Part shown: piece by piece, positions 50,325 to 60,849 of the stretch
How positions within the stretch are numbered: the first letter of the stretch is position 1
Layout of the letters: every line of letters starts with the position of its first letter
NCBI RefSeq assembly: GCF_018257795.1
Contig: NZ_JAERJD010000006.1
Span: forward strand, 1 to 64,000
Source of the DNA: Citrobacter sp. JGM124
GTDB taxonomy: Bacteria > Pseudomonadota > Gammaproteobacteria > Enterobacterales > Enterobacteriaceae
Reading direction: 5' to 3'
DNA: 64,000 nucleotides
Translations under genes and position numbers: made by a program
The notes under the pieces: generated by a model
Told to the model about the DNA's origin: nothing
Seen by the model: the letters and a program-made list of their open reading frames with translations, nothing else
The model's database searches: none

Positions 50325-50545
50325 TTTATTTTAGTATCCACCTCATTTACCGGACAGAATGAAGGAGGATGCAACATAAAAGAGCAAAACAGGGACAACG
50401 GTGCACTATAAGTGAACACGATGCACCATTAAGTGGCAAGCATAGCACCGGGTTGATGAAAAGCAGGACAAACACCTTTAAATGATGCGGGTTACATCTC
50501 AAAAAAAAACATTAATGCATCAAAATGGTGACATGAAACTAACAT

Positions 50546-50571
50546 CAATGGTAACCATTGAATAATTATTC
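50546..50571. promoter_or_regulatory. Two abutting palindromes upstream of gltI
   Basis: CAATGGT-A-ACCATTG (50546-50560) is directly followed, sharing one base, by GAATAATTATTC (50560-50571), both perfect. They lie 78 to 103 bases before the gltI ATG and look like an operator. The cognate regulator is unknown. Confidence 0.5.
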
Positions 50572-50648
50572 GACCATTATCCAACACAACAACAAACTGA
50601 TTAGTTCGGTTTAATCACCGTTTAAGCACACAGATTAAGGAGTTAGAC

Positions 50649-51572
50649 ATGCAATTACGTAAACTGACCGCTACTGCTGCATTAGTGCTGGGAATGGGTG
50701 CGAGTCTGGGAATTGCTCATGCGGAAGATGCGGCCCCGGCTTCTGGCCAGCAGTCCACCCTGGATAAAATTAATCAAAATGGCGTGATTGTCGTCGGGCA
50801 CCGCGAGTCTTCAGTTCCGTTTTCCTATTACGATAACCAGCAAAAAGTTGTCGGGTATTCTCAGGACTACTCTAATGCCATTGTTGATGCGGTGAAGAAG
50901 AAACTGAATAAGCCTGATTTACAAGTTAAGCTCATTCCTATTACTTCACAAAACCGTATTCCATTACTGCAAAATGGCACTTTCGATTTTGAATGTGGCT
51001 CAACCACCAACAACCTTGAGCGTCAAAAACAGGCTGACTTCTCTAATACCATTTTTGTCGTCGGAACCCGTCTGTTAGTGAAGAAAAACGGCCCTATCAA
51101 AGACTTTTCTGACCTGAAAGGTAAAGCGGTTGTTGTAACTTCAGGAACGACCTCTGAAGCATTACTCAACAAGCTGAACGATGAGAAGAAAATGGATATG
51201 CGCATTATCAGTGCCAAAGATCACGGTGACTCCTTCCGTACCCTGGAAAGTGGTCGTGCGGTCGCCTTTATGATGGATGACGCCCTGCTGGCAGGTGAAC
51301 GCGCGAAAGCGAAAAAACCAGGTGACTGGGATATCGTTGGGACACCACAGTCTGAAGAAGCCTATGGCTGTATGCTGCGTAAAAATGATCCTGAATTTAA
51401 AAAATTGGTCGATGAGACTATTGCCCAGGCACAAACCTCTGGTGAAGCTGAAAAATGGTTTGAAGTCTGGTTCAAACAGCCTATTCCACCAAAAAATTTA
51501 AATATGAATTTCGACCTCTCTAAAGAGATGAAAGCGACCTTCAAAGCACCGAATGACAAAGCACTCAACTAG
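50649..51572 (+). CDS. gltI: GltI, glutamate/aspartate-binding periplasmic protein
   Basis: GltI delivers glutamate and aspartate to GltJKL. A signal peptide (1-25, cleaved after IAHA) precedes a type II solute-binding fold: NGVIVVGHRESSVPFSYYDN, the ligand-binding ITSQNRIPLLQNGTFDFECG and the hinge VVTSGTTSE. Length is 307 against 302, the excess being at the signal/N-terminal region. AAGGAG precedes the ATG. It is followed by a 291-base segment resembling the SroC sRNA locus. Confidence 0.98.
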   Translation: MQLRKLTATAALVLGMGASLGIAHAEDAAPASGQQSTLDKINQNGVIVVGHRESSVPFSYYDNQQKVVGYSQDYSNAIVDAVKKKLNKPDLQVKLIPITSQNRIPLLQNGTFDFECGSTTNNLERQKQADFSNTIFVVGTRLLVKKNGPIKDFSDLKGKAVVVTSGTTSEALLNKLNDEKKMDMRIISAKDHGDSFRTLESGRAVAFMMDDALLAGERAKAKKPGDWDIVGTPQSEEAYGCMLRKNDPEFKKLVDETIAQAQTSGEAEKWFEVWFKQPIPPKNLNMNFDLSKEMKATFKAPNDKALN

Positions 51573-51850
51573 ATGAGAAAAACCAGGGCGATGTGATTCG
51601 TCTTGTTGATTGAAATATGGAAACCCCCTTCGTTAACGGTAACAGGCCGTTCCCCTGAAACCGTTAACCCTCCTCAATACGCTGACAAAGATCAGATGGG
51701 GAGGCTAAGGTTCTAATCAATCATTGAGGGGTGCCTGGCACCCTCTTTGTGTAACAAGGACGTCAGCTGGCTATATTGCAGTCCGTCGAGGTTGATGATT
51801 TATCCTGTTCGTCATCGATCTCAGGGTAGCGTCGCTACCCTCTTTTTTAT
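51573..51850 (+). ncRNA. SroC-like segment between gltI and gltJ
   Basis: In E. coli the GcvB-sponging sRNA SroC is cut from the gltIJKL mRNA between gltI and gltJ and ends at an internal terminator. Here the same interval is gene-free, holds a 9-bp inverted repeat (GTTAACGGT at 51632-51640 with ACCGTTAAC at 51660-51668), a second hairpin around 51726-51744, and ends in a strong terminator. The exact 5' end cannot be set; sequence identity to SroC was not tested. Confidence 0.5.
51824..51850 (+). terminator. Internal terminator of gltIJKL
   Basis: GGGTAGC and GCTACCC (7 bp, perfect) around GTC, followed by TCTTTTTTAT, ending 13 bases before the gltJ ATG. It would let gltI be made in excess of the membrane and ATPase subunits and form the 3' end of a SroC-like RNA. 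Confidence 0.85.
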
Positions 51851-51863
51851 CGCGGAGTATGTT

Positions 51864-52604
51864 ATGTCCATAGACTGGAATTGGGGTATCTTTTTACAGC
51901 CCACCCCATTCGGCAACACTACCTATCTGGGCTGGATTTGGAGTGGCTTTCAGGTCACCGTTGCGCTCTCTCTCAGTGCCTGGATTATTGCTTTTTTCGT
52001 AGGTTCACTTTTCGGTATCCTGCGTACTGTCCCAAATAAACTCTTGTCGTCAATTGGCACGGTTTATGTCGAGCTGTTCCGTAACGTCCCGTTAATCGTA
52101 CAGTTTTTCACCTGGTATCTGGTCATCCCTGAGTTATTACCAGAAAGTATTGGCATGTGGTTTAAGGCAGAATTGGATCCCAATATACAATTTTTTGTCT
52201 CTTCTATGCTTTGTCTGGGGCTGTTTACTGCTGCCCGTGTCTGTGAGCAAGTCAGGGCTGCCATTCAGTCTCTGCCACGCGGGCAAAAAAATGCAGCGCT
52301 GGCAATGGGACTGACACAAACCCAGGCTTATCGCTATGTACTGCTGCCAAATGCTTACCGTGTGATTGTGCCACCGATGACCTCGGAAATGATGAACCTG
52401 GTGAAAAACTCCGCCATTGCATCAACCATTGGTTTGATGGATCTGGCAGCCCAGGCCGGTAAGCTTCTTGATTACTCTGCCCACGCCTATGAGTCTTTCA
52501 CCGCGATAACCCTCGCCTATGTTCTTATTAACGTTGTCATTATGGGTGTTATGTACTTGGTTGAACGGAAAGTTCGTCTGCCTGGCAATATGGGGAGCAA
52601 ATAA
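51864..52604 (+). CDS. gltJ: GltJ, glutamate/aspartate ABC permease
   Basis: GltJ is one of two inner-membrane permeases of the GltIJKL importer. It starts [17 protein letters not shown], and the permease EAA-like loop is [22 protein letters not shown]. The start at 51864 has GGAG upstream and gives 246 residues, the E. coli length; the frame is open for 39 codons before it but overlaps the terminator hairpin. It overlaps gltK by one base (TAATG). Confidence 0.98.
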   Translation: MSIDWNWGIFLQPTPFGNTTYLGWIWSGFQVTVALSLSAWIIAFFVGSLFGILRTVPNKLLSSIGTVYVELFRNVPLIVQFFTWYLVIPELLPESIGMWFKAELDPNIQFFVSSMLCLGLFTAARVCEQVRAAIQSLPRGQKNAALAMGLTQTQAYRYVLLPNAYRVIVPPMTSEMMNLVKNSAIASTIGLMDLAAQAGKLLDYSAHAYESFTAITLAYVLINVVIMGVMYLVERKVRLPGNMGSK

Positions 52605-53278
52605 TGTCAGAATACGACTGGAGTTCTATCATTCCAACCCTGCCATTCCTGATGCAGGGCATGATCATTACGCTGGAGATAACAGTTACGGCTGTCGTTG
52701 TCGGTATCGTCTGGGGGACATTACTGGCCGTCATGCGTTTATCCAGTTTTAAACCTGTCGCCTGGTTTGCTGCTGCTTATGTCAACGTATTCCGCTCAGT
52801 CCCCCTGGTCATGGTGCTGCTCTGGTTCTATTTGGTGGTACCCGGATTTTTACAATCAATTCTGGGATTATCCCCCCAACGAGATATTCGGTTAATTTCA
52901 GCCATGGTCGCCTTTGCCATGTTTGAAGCCGCTTACTATTCAGAAATTATTCGTGCCGGGATATTAAGTGTTTCACGTGGACAGTCCAATGCAGCCCTGG
53001 CGCTGGGGATGACCAAAGCCCAGTCAATGCGACTGGTTATTTTACCGCAGGCCTTCCGGGCCATGGTGCCATTACTGTTAACTCAAGGTATTGTCTTGTT
53101 TCAGGATACCTCTCTGGTCTATGTTATCAGTCTGGCGGATTTCTTCCGTACCGCATCAACCATTGGTGAACGTGATGGCACCCAGGTCGAAATGATTCTG
53201 TTTGCTGGCTTCGTCTATTTTGTTATTAGTCTTAGCGCCTCTTTGCTGGTCAGCTATTTGAAGAAAAGGACTGTCTAA
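52604..53278 (+). CDS. gltK: GltK, glutamate/aspartate ABC permease
   Basis: GltK pairs with GltJ in the membrane. About five hydrophobic helices and the EAA loop ([22 protein letters not shown]) are visible. Length is 224 residues, as in E. coli. One-base overlaps (TAATG) join it to both gltJ and gltL, so the three are likely translated in a coupled manner. Confidence 0.98.
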   Translation: MSEYDWSSIIPTLPFLMQGMIITLEITVTAVVVGIVWGTLLAVMRLSSFKPVAWFAAAYVNVFRSVPLVMVLLWFYLVVPGFLQSILGLSPQRDIRLISAMVAFAMFEAAYYSEIIRAGILSVSRGQSNAALALGMTKAQSMRLVILPQAFRAMVPLLLTQGIVLFQDTSLVYVISLADFFRTASTIGERDGTQVEMILFAGFVYFVISLSASLLVSYLKKRTV

Positions 53279-54003
53279 TGATCTCTTTGAAAAATGTATC
53301 CAAGTGGTATGGTCACTTTCAGGTGCTCACCGACTGCTCAACAGAAGTAAAAAAAGGCGAAGTGGTCGTCGTTTGCGGTCCGTCTGGTTCCGGTAAATCA
53401 ACGCTGATTAAAACCGTTAATGGCCTTGAGCCAATACAACAGGGTGAAATCATTTTTAATGGCACCCGAGTGAACGATAAAAAAACCAATCTTGCCAAAT
53501 TGCGCTCCCACGTCGGCATGGTATTCCAGCACTTTGAACTGTTTCCTCATTTATCCATTATCGAAAATCTGACGCTAGCCCAAGTGAAAGTGCTGAAACG
53601 CGATAAGACCCTTTCACGTGAAAAAGGGCTCAAACTCCTGGAGCGTGTAGGGCTGGGTAATCATGCCAATAAATATCCCTCGCAGCTTTCCGGTGGTCAG
53701 CAACAGCGTGTGGCTATTGCCCGGGCACTCTGCATGGATCCGGTGGTCATGCTATTTGACGAACCCACCTCGGCACTGGATCCAGAAATGATCAATGAAG
53801 TACTGGATGTGATGGTGGAACTGGCCAACGAAGGGATGACTATGATGGTGGTAACTCATGAGATGGGCTTCGCCCGTAAAGTTGCCAATCGTGTTATTTT
53901 TATGGATGAAGGGAAAATTATCGAAGACATCGATAAAGATGAATTCTTTAATAATCCACAGTCTGATCGCGCCAAAGACTTCCTGGCTAAAATTCTGCAC
54001 TAA
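53278..54003 (+). CDS. gltL: GltL, glutamate/aspartate ABC ATPase
   Basis: GltL powers the importer. Walker A is GPSGSGKST, the ABC signature is LSGGQQQR, Walker B is [13 protein letters not shown] and the H-loop is VVTHEMGFA. Length is 241, identical to E. coli. It is last in gltIJKL and is followed by a hairpin shared with ybeL. Confidence 0.98.
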   Translation: MISLKNVSKWYGHFQVLTDCSTEVKKGEVVVVCGPSGSGKSTLIKTVNGLEPIQQGEIIFNGTRVNDKKTNLAKLRSHVGMVFQHFELFPHLSIIENLTLAQVKVLKRDKTLSREKGLKLLERVGLGNHANKYPSQLSGGQQQRVAIARALCMDPVVMLFDEPTSALDPEMINEVLDVMVELANEGMTMMVVTHEMGFARKVANRVIFMDEGKIIEDIDKDEFFNNPQSDRAKDFLAKILH

Positions 54004-54031
54004 ATTTTACCGTATTTATCACCGCTTAATA

Positions 54032-54060
54032 ATGCGCCCGTAGACGGGCGCATCGTTATT
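54032..54060. terminator. Hairpin between gltL and ybeL
   Basis: ATGCGCCCGT and ACGGGCGCAT (10 bp, perfect) are separated by two bases, followed by CGTTATTTTA on the plus strand. It lies between convergent genes and probably serves both. Confidence 0.7.
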
Positions 54061-54543
54061 TTAGGGATCAAAAGGTTTACGATGAAAACGATCATGGCCA
54101 CACTGAGGACAGACGGTTAAAACCTCAGGGGCATAGATTGCGAGACTGAAATGACAGTTATCGCACACCAAATTCCCGAAACCGACCAACTCCCCACTAC
54201 GATAAACACCCTTGTTTTCGATATCCTGAAATGCTTCCCGCCACTCTATTTGAGTTTTATCAGTGATATCGGCCAGCTCCTGCCACAGGCTTTCTTTTAT
54301 GACCCGCATAAAAACGCTATCTCCAAACGAATCTGCGTTTTCACTATAGCTGGCGGCAAAGGCTTTAATATCGCGACGAACGGCATTGGTCACCTGGGCG
54401 ATTTCTTCGGGTGTCAGCTCATGTTTTTCTTCCAGTGACTGGTGCGCTTCTTTTACCAACTTATCAATATCGCGATCGCCACCTTCTATCTTTTTGGTCA
54501 GCGACTTCACCAGTTCATGGTATGACTTGGAAACTTTACTCAT
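54061..54543 (-). CDS. ybeL: YbeL, zinc-ribbon protein of unknown function
   Basis: YbeL is a conserved enterobacterial protein (DUF1451) of unknown role. The N-terminal two thirds are helical and acidic; the C-terminus is a zinc ribbon with CDNCHF and CPQCGH. The stretch SVFMRVIKESLWQELADITDKTQ is close to that of E. coli, and length is 160, identical. The genes hscC, djlC, rihA and others between gltL and ybeL in E. coli are absent. Confidence 0.94.
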   Translation of the reverse strand: MSKVSKSYHELVKSLTKKIEGGDRDIDKLVKEAHQSLEEKHELTPEEIAQVTNAVRRDIKAFAASYSENADSFGDSVFMRVIKESLWQELADITDKTQIEWREAFQDIENKGVYRSGELVGFGNLVCDNCHFSLAIYAPEVLTVCPQCGHDRFHRKPFDP

Positions 54544-54802
54544 CTTTTTCTACTCCTTTAAAAAGACCTCATCAGAACAAAGAGGTGACCTGCACCAATA
54601 ATAGACCTTAACGGGGACACCTTGGTTAAATTCCTTCCTTTAGTCATAAAATACCCGCAAGGAACAAAGTATGAAATGGTTATTCAAACGAGGGAAAGGC
54701 TGTTTTGCTGGTGGCGAATCAGCTATGCTATGGGGCTATTAAACCTATATCGTGCAAAGCTACATCCGTAGCTGTCTTTCATAAACAGGACCACTGGCTA
54801 CC

Positions 54803-57385
54803 ATGCAAGAGCAATATCGCCCGGAAGAGATAGAATCCAACGTCCAGCAACACTGGCAAGAGAAACGTACTTTTGAAGTGACCGAAGACGAAAGCAAAGA
54901 GAAGTACTACTGCCTCTCAATGCTACCCTATCCTTCTGGCCGACTACATATGGGCCACGTACGTAATTACACCATCGGTGATGTCGTGGCACGCTACCAG
55001 CGTATGCTGGGCAAGAATGTATTACAGCCAATCGGCTGGGATGCATTCGGCTTGCCAGCTGAAGGGGCGGCAGTAAAAAACAATACGGCACCCGCACCAT
55101 GGACCTATGAAAATATCGACTACATGAAAAACCAGCTGAAAACGCTGGGTTTTGGTTACGACTGGAGCCGTGAACTGGCTACCTGTACCCCAGAATACTA
55201 CCGCTGGGAACAGCAATTTTTCACTGAGCTGTATAAAAAAGGCCTGGTGTACAAAAAAACATCTGCTGTCAACTGGTGTCCGAATGACCAAACTGTTCTG
55301 GCTAATGAACAGGTCATTGACGGGTGCTGCTGGCGCTGTGACACCAAAGTTGAACGTAAAGAGATCCCTCAGTGGTTTATTAAAATCACTGCTTATGCTG
55401 ACGAACTCCTCAATGACCTGGATACCCTGGACCACTGGCCAGAGCAGGTTAAAACGATGCAGCGTAACTGGATTGGTCGTTCAGAAGGGGTAGAAATTAC
55501 CTTTGACGTAGAAAACAGTGCAGAAAAACTGAAAGTTTATACGACCCGTCCGGACACCTTTATGGGCGTCACCTATCTGGCGGTTGCTGCAGGGCATCCC
55601 CTGGCAAAACTGGCAGCGGAAACACGTCCTGATGTGGCTGCGTTTATCGAAGAGTGTCGTAATACCAAAGTTGCCGAAGCAGATATGGCAACCATGGAGA
55701 AAAAAGGCATTGCAACAGGTATTAATGCTATTCACCCACTGACTGGTGAGGCTGTTCCTGTCTGGATTGCTAACTTTGTTCTGATGGAATACGGCACCGG
55801 TGCTGTGATGGCTGTTCCAGGCCATGACCAGCGTGACTGGGAATTTGCCACGAAATATCACCTGCCGATTAAGCCCGTTATTTTAAACAATGACGGTAGT
55901 GAACCTGATCTGTCCGCTGCGGCAATGACAGAAAAAGGTAAACTGTTTAATTCTGGCGAGTTCAACGGTCTCGACTTCCAGTCCGCATTTGATGCCATTG
56001 CCAATAAACTGGCGGATAAAGGCGTTGGTGAACGCAAAGTCAACTACCGCCTGCGCGACTGGGGTGTTTCCCGTCAGCGTTACTGGGGAGCACCAATCCC
56101 TATGGTTACGCTGGAAGATGGTACGGTTATGCCCACACCAGAAGACCAGTTACCGGTTATTTTGCCGGAAGATGTCGTTATGGATGGCATAACCAGCCCA
56201 ATAAAAGCCGATCCTGAATGGGCAAAAACCACCGTTAATGGTCAGCCTGCACTGCGTGAAACGGATACTTTTGACACCTTTATGGAGTCATCCTGGTACT
56301 ACGCACGCTACACCTGCCCGGATTATGATAAAGGCATGCTCGACCCAAAAGCCGCTAACTACTGGCTGCCTGTCGACATCTATGTTGGTGGTATTGAACA
56401 TGCCATTATGCATCTGCTTTACTTCCGCTTTTTCCATAAGCTGATGCGTGATGCCGGAATGGTAACGTCTAATGAACCGGCTAAACAGCTGCTGTGCCAG
56501 GGTATGGTATTAGCTGATGGCTTCTACTACGTCGGCAACAACGGTGAACGTAACTGGGTCTCCCCAACGGATGCCATTGTTGAGCGGGATGAGAAAGGCC
56601 GCATCGTTAAAGCCCGGGATCAGGACGGTCATGAGCTGGTTTATGCCGGCATGAGTAAAATGTCGAAATCGAAGAATAACGGCATTGATCCTCAGGTCAT
56701 GGTAGAACGTTACGGTGCAGATACCGTGCGCTTGTTTATGATGTTTGCTTCCCCTGCTGATATGACTCTGGAATGGCAAGAGTCCGGTGTTGAAGGCGCT
56801 AACCGTTTCCTGAAACGTGTATGGCGACTGGTTTATGAACATACCAGCCGTGGTGCTGCACCAGCGCTGGATATCACCTCATTGAACGATGATCAAAAAG
56901 CACTGCGTCGCGATGTACATAAAACGATTGCTAAAGTGACTGATGACATCGGTCGCCGTCAGACATTCAATACCGCCATCGCGGCGATTATGGAACTGAT
57001 GAATAAGCTGACGCGTGTTGATCAGGATGACGATACCAACCGCGCACTGCTCAACGAAGCACTGTTAGCCGTAGTGCCTATGCTCTATCCATTTACTCCA
57101 CATGCTAGCTTCGCTATGTGGCAATCTCTGGGTGGAAATGGTGATATCGACAATGCACCATGGCCGCAGGCTGATGAAAAAGCCATGGTGGAAGACTCCC
57201 GTCTGGTCGTGGTGCAGATCAACGGAAAAGTCCGCGGTAAAGTAACAGTTCCCGTTGATGCTACGGAACAGCAAGTGCATGAGCGTGCGCTACAGGAACA
57301 TCTGGTAGCAAAACATCTTGAGGGCGTAACCCTGCGGAAAGTCATTTATATTCCGGGTAAACTGCTCAACTTGGTTGTGGGCTAA
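54803..57385 (+). CDS. leuS: LeuS, leucyl-tRNA synthetase
   Basis: LeuS charges tRNA-Leu and edits mischarged norvaline and isoleucine. The HIGH-like motif is [11 protein letters not shown], the KMSKS motif is [11 protein letters not shown], and the CP1 editing domain lies at about 225-415 with the [11 protein letters not shown] motif. Zinc ribbon residues CPNDQ and CCWRC are present. Length is 860, identical to E. coli. It heads leuS-lptE-holA-nadD. Confidence 0.99.
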   Translation: MQEQYRPEEIESNVQQHWQEKRTFEVTEDESKEKYYCLSMLPYPSGRLHMGHVRNYTIGDVVARYQRMLGKNVLQPIGWDAFGLPAEGAAVKNNTAPAPWTYENIDYMKNQLKTLGFGYDWSRELATCTPEYYRWEQQFFTELYKKGLVYKKTSAVNWCPNDQTVLANEQVIDGCCWRCDTKVERKEIPQWFIKITAYADELLNDLDTLDHWPEQVKTMQRNWIGRSEGVEITFDVENSAEKLKVYTTRPDTFMGVTYLAVAAGHPLAKLAAETRPDVAAFIEECRNTKVAEADMATMEKKGIATGINAIHPLTGEAVPVWIANFVLMEYGTGAVMAVPGHDQRDWEFATKYHLPIKPVILNNDGSEPDLSAAAMTEKGKLFNSGEFNGLDFQSAFDAIANKLADKGVGERKVNYRLRDWGVSRQRYWGAPIPMVTLEDGTVMPTPEDQLPVILPEDVVMDGITSPIKADPEWAKTTVNGQPALRETDTFDTFMESSWYYARYTCPDYDKGMLDPKAANYWLPVDIYVGGIEHAIMHLLYFRFFHKLMRDAGMVTSNEPAKQLLCQGMVLADGFYYVGNNGERNWVSPTDAIVERDEKGRIVKARDQDGHELVYAGMSKMSKSKNNGIDPQVMVERYGADTVRLFMMFASPADMTLEWQESGVEGANRFLKRVWRLVYEHTSRGAAPALDITSLNDDQKALRRDVHKTIAKVTDDIGRRQTFNTAIAAIMELMNKLTRVDQDDDTNRALLNEALLAVVPMLYPFTPHASFAMWQSLGGNGDIDNAPWPQADEKAMVEDSRLVVVQINGKVRGKVTVPVDATEQQVHERALQEHLVAKHLEGVTLRKVIYIPGKLLNLVVG

Positions 57386-57399
57386 GCGCAGGAGGTAAC

Positions 57400-58020
57400 G
57401 TGCGACATCCCTTTATCACTTTGCTTGTCACCCTGGCGGTATTAATGACCGCAGGGTGTGGTTTTCATCTGCGTGGTACCACGCAGATCCCGACCGGGCT
57501 TAAAACGCTTATCCTCAACTCCAGCGACCCTAACGGGCCGCTGACCAGGGAGATCCGCCAGCAATTACTGTTAAACGGTGTCACTCTTGTTGATGATAAA
57601 GCCACGGATACCACAAAAAATATTCCCTCTTTACGTGTTCTGGGCTCCAGCCTGAGTAAAGACACGGCCTCCATCTTCCAGGATGGCCGGACGGCAGAAT
57701 ATCAAATGGTGATGACGGTCAGAGCCCAGGTTCTGATCCCGGGGGCTGATATTTATCCTATCAGTGCAACGACTTATCGATCTTTCTTTGATAACCCGTT
57801 AACCGCCCTGGCGAAGGATGCAGAGCAGGAACTTATCATCCAGGAAATGTATACCAACGTCGCCCAACAGCTGATTCGTTCATTACTTTCTGTAGATGCC
57901 GCAGAGCAGGAAGCGGACAGAAAAGAGGCGGCTCGCCTCAGCGAGAAGAGTAAATCTGAAGCGGTGACTGCCACCGGTCGGGTTTCGACGAATCTGTCGG
58001 CCACGCTCGGTAGCCAATGA
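57400..58020 (+). CDS. lptE: LptE, LPS-assembly lipoprotein
   Basis: LptE plugs the LptD barrel that inserts LPS into the outer membrane. A lipoprotein signal ends in LMTAGC (Cys20), then [11 protein letters not shown] as in E. coli, and the domain motif [18 protein letters not shown] is present. Start is GTG with GGAGGTAAC directly upstream. Length is 206 against 193, the extra residues lying in a low-complexity C-terminal tail. It overlaps holA by 4 bases. Confidence 0.96.
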   Translation: MRHPFITLLVTLAVLMTAGCGFHLRGTTQIPTGLKTLILNSSDPNGPLTREIRQQLLLNGVTLVDDKATDTTKNIPSLRVLGSSLSKDTASIFQDGRTAEYQMVMTVRAQVLIPGADIYPISATTYRSFFDNPLTALAKDAEQELIIQEMYTNVAQQLIRSLLSVDAAEQEADRKEAARLSEKSKSEAVTATGRVSTNLSATLGSQ

Positions 58021-59048
58021 TTCGGTTGTATCCAGAGCAACTCCGCGCGCAACTCCATGAAGGGCTGCGCGCGGCCTATATTATCACCGGCAATGACCCT
58101 CTGTTGCTGCAAGAAAGTCAGGATGCCATTCGTCAGGCAGCCCAACAACAGGGCTTTGAAGAACATCACAGCGTCCAGATTGATGCCAGCACTGACTGGC
58201 AGGATCTGTTTGCCCTCTGTCAGGAACAAAGCCTGTTCTCCCGGCGTCAAACCTTGCTGCTCCTGCTCCCCGAAAATGGCCCTAATGCCACCATTAACGC
58301 TCAACTGGATACGCTCGTCAGCCTTTTACACGGGGATATTCTGCTCCTGGTTCGTGGAAACAAACTAACCAAAGCTCAGGAAAATGCCCCCTGGTTAACC
58401 AGGATTGCTGACCAGTGTGTGCAGGTGAGTTGCCAGACCCCGGAACATAACCATCTGCCACGCTGGGTCGCCCAGCGGGCTAAACAGATGAGTCTGACAC
58501 TGGATGATCCGGCCAGTCAGCTCCTCTGCTATTGTTATGAGGGTAATTTGCTGGCACTTTCACAAGCACTTGAACGCCTGTCATTGATTTGGCCTGACGG
58601 TAAACTCACCCTACCAAGGGTTGAGCAAGCCGTGAACGACGCCGCCCACTTTAGCCCCTTTCACTGGATTGATGCCCTGATGAATGGCAAGAGTAAACGG
58701 GCGTTGCATATTCTGCGTCAGCTTCATCTGGAAGCCTGTGAGCCGGTTATTCTCTTGCGTACCCTGCAGCGAGAGCTATTACAGCTGGTACAGCTTAAAC
58801 GCCAAATGGTGACAGTGCCGCTCCGCACGTTATTTGATCAACAGCGGGTTTGGCAAAACCGCCGTCCGTTATTAACCGAAGCCTTAAACCGCCTGACCTT
58901 ACCCCAGTTATATCAAGGTGTCAGTCTGTTAGCCCGGATAGAGCTGACACTTAAACAAGACTATGGTCAATCCGTGTGGAATGAGCTGGAAGAAATTTCT
59001 CTGCTGATTTGCAACAAAGCACTGCCTGAAATATTTATCCATGACTGA
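58017..59048 (+). CDS. holA: HolA, DNA polymerase III delta subunit
   Basis: HolA opens the beta sliding clamp as part of the clamp loader. It starts [18 protein letters not shown], with the nucleotide-fold region [16 protein letters not shown] and the clamp-contact region near [15 protein letters not shown]. Length is 343, identical to E. coli. It overlaps lptE by 4 and nadD by 8 bases, so all three are tightly coupled. Confidence 0.98.
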   Translation: MIRLYPEQLRAQLHEGLRAAYIITGNDPLLLQESQDAIRQAAQQQGFEEHHSVQIDASTDWQDLFALCQEQSLFSRRQTLLLLLPENGPNATINAQLDTLVSLLHGDILLLVRGNKLTKAQENAPWLTRIADQCVQVSCQTPEHNHLPRWVAQRAKQMSLTLDDPASQLLCYCYEGNLLALSQALERLSLIWPDGKLTLPRVEQAVNDAAHFSPFHWIDALMNGKSKRALHILRQLHLEACEPVILLRTLQRELLQLVQLKRQMVTVPLRTLFDQQRVWQNRRPLLTEALNRLTLPQLYQGVSLLARIELTLKQDYGQSVWNELEEISLLICNKALPEIFIHD

Positions 59049-59694
59049 GACAAGACCCACCTTGCAGGCCATTTATGGGGGAACTTTTGACCCTATTCAT
59101 TACGGCCATCTGAACTCAGTCACCGCACTGGCAGAACAGGTTTCGCTCCACCAGATCATTATTATGCCAAATAATGTTCCCCCCCATCGACCACAGCCTG
59201 AAGCCACCAGTGAACAACGTCGAAAGATGGTGGAACTGGCGATTGCGAACAATCCCCTATTCACACTGGATTGCCGCGAACTGAAACGTGCTACCCCTTC
59301 CTGGACCGTCGATACGCTGGAGGAAGTTCGTGCTGAAAAAGGTAATCAGCAGCCCCTGGCGTTTATTATCGGCCAGGACTCACTGCTCAGTTTACCCCAC
59401 TGGCACCGTTGGGAGTCCCTGTTGTCCCTCTGCCATTTGCTGGTCTGTCAGCGTCCAGGTTATCCCCTCACCATGGAAACACCTGAACGACAACAATGGC
59501 TGGAAACGCATCGGACGTCATCCGTCGCTTCGCTGCATCAGCAACCTGCAGGATGCATTTTTATCGCCCCCACTCCGCTATATGACATTTCTGCCACCCT
59601 CATTCGCCAGCGTCTGGCGGCCGGGCAACCTTGCGATGATTTAGTCCCTGCCCCCGTACTCAATTTTATCCACCAGCAACATCTTTATCGCTAA
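59041..59694 (+). CDS. nadD: NadD, nicotinate-mononucleotide adenylyltransferase
   Basis: NadD adenylates nicotinate mononucleotide in NAD synthesis and is essential in most bacteria. The nucleotidyltransferase motifs are [13 protein letters not shown] and [10 protein letters not shown]. Length is 217 against 213. Its last 29 bases overlap the 3' end of the convergent cobD gene, so the two transcripts are antisense there. Confidence 0.97.
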   Translation: MTETRPTLQAIYGGTFDPIHYGHLNSVTALAEQVSLHQIIIMPNNVPPHRPQPEATSEQRRKMVELAIANNPLFTLDCRELKRATPSWTVDTLEEVRAEKGNQQPLAFIIGQDSLLSLPHWHRWESLLSLCHLLVCQRPGYPLTMETPERQQWLETHRTSSVASLHQQPAGCIFIAPTPLYDISATLIRQRLAAGQPCDDLVPAPVLNFIHQQHLYR

Positions 59695-60760
59695 ACACAT
59701 CCCGTAATGCTGCCAGCAGATGGTTATTATCCGCCTCACTTTTGATTGCCACACGATAATAACGACCATCAAGCCCAGGGTAGTTGGCACAGCTGCGAAT
59801 AAGAATCTTCCTTTTTAATAGCGCCTGTTGCAAGGCCAGTCCAGGACGCTCACAACGCAAAAAAATATAGTTTGCGGCCGGGGGCCAGACCCGCAAAGCG
59901 GTCATAGCCGTAAGCTGTGCAAAAAGGCGACTGCGTTCAGTCTTCAGCCAAGTATGGCTGGCCTCAATATACTGGTGGTCATGAAAAACTCGTTCCCCGG
60001 CAAGCGCGGCAAAAGCATTAATGGTCCAGGGTTCGCGACGCTTGCGTATCTGACTCACCGTATCAATATCACGACTCACCAGATAACCCAGTCGTAATCC
60101 AGGAATGGCAAAGAATTTAGTCACAGACCGCAAAATGTATAGCTGGGGATAGTGCGACAGCCGCGGAATAAATCCAGGATCAGCGGGAATAAAATCGAGA
60201 AAGGCTTCATCAATAATCACAGCGATATTCATGGCGCAACAGCGTGCCACAATCGCATCCAGTAAGTGTCTGTCTGGCATTAGCCCGGTAGGATTATTGG
60301 GAGTACAGAGAAACAGACAATCAAGGTCTGGGGTCAGTGCCGCCAGAAACTGTTCGTCAGGCTGCCAGTCTTGTGTTTCACTCAGAGAATATTCGCGTAT
60401 TTCACACATGACGGCGTCCAGCGCCCGGCGATACTCAGCAAACCCTGGCGTCAACAACAATGCCCGCTTCGGAGCCAGTTGCTTAACCAGATTAAAAATA
60501 AGTTCAGTTTCACCGTTTCCTGCCAGTACCCAGTCAGCAGAAACCCCATGATGTCGTGCCAGGGCATCATGAAGATCCTGATAGGCCTCGTCCGGGTAGT
60601 GTTCAGCCAGCGACAAATTATCGATAATTGCCTGCTTTAATGAGGCCGGCATTCCCAGTGGATTGATATTAGCGCTGAAGTCGATCAATTCATGAGGCTC
60701 TACACCCATTGAAGCGGCTGCTTCACGAATATTACCGCCATGCTGGCTGGTAAATGCCAT
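59666..60760 (-). CDS. cobD: CobD, L-threonine-O-3-phosphate decarboxylase
   Basis: CobD makes (R)-1-amino-2-propanol phosphate, the linker between the corrin ring and nucleotide loop of cobalamin. It is a fold-type I PLP enzyme with the Schiff-base lysine Lys215 in [16 protein letters not shown], the PLP contacts GNGETE and TPNNPTG, and Asp184 in IIDEAFLDF. It closely follows Salmonella CobD, same length of 364. AGGAGA precedes the ATG. It is absent from E. coli K-12. It diverges from cobC with 89 bases between. Confidence 0.96.
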   Translation of the reverse strand: MAFTSQHGGNIREAAASMGVEPHELIDFSANINPLGMPASLKQAIIDNLSLAEHYPDEAYQDLHDALARHHGVSADWVLAGNGETELIFNLVKQLAPKRALLLTPGFAEYRRALDAVMCEIREYSLSETQDWQPDEQFLAALTPDLDCLFLCTPNNPTGLMPDRHLLDAIVARCCAMNIAVIIDEAFLDFIPADPGFIPRLSHYPQLYILRSVTKFFAIPGLRLGYLVSRDIDTVSQIRKRREPWTINAFAALAGERVFHDHQYIEASHTWLKTERSRLFAQLTAMTALRVWPPAANYIFLRCERPGLALQQALLKRKILIRSCANYPGLDGRYYRVAIKSEADNNHLLAALRDVFSDKDVAGG

Positions 60761-60849
60761 GGTCTGTCTCCTGCAGAAAATTCATAGTCTGGCTCAGGTG
60801 AATGATACACTTTGCCTGTGGGCCACGGACAGAGTGAGAGATAAAACTG

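Larger units (their letters stand above)
50151..50648. other. Long gltI leader and control region
   Basis: No convincing gene is present in these bases. They contain a sigma-54 promoter (50310-50324), spread GGTGCA/TGCACC elements (50400-50427) and two abutting palindromes (50546-50571). The predicted sigma-54 transcript has a leader of about 310 bases. Confidence 0.6.

Noticed and set aside
50369-50485. 38-codon frame in the gltI leader, preceded directly by GGAGG
   Set aside because: The Shine-Dalgarno abuts the ATG with no spacing, the peptide is basic and featureless, and there is no evidence of conservation.
60761-60849. Cobalamin riboswitch between cobD and cobC
   Set aside because: The gap is only 89 bases, too short for the element, and no B12-box-like sequence was seen.
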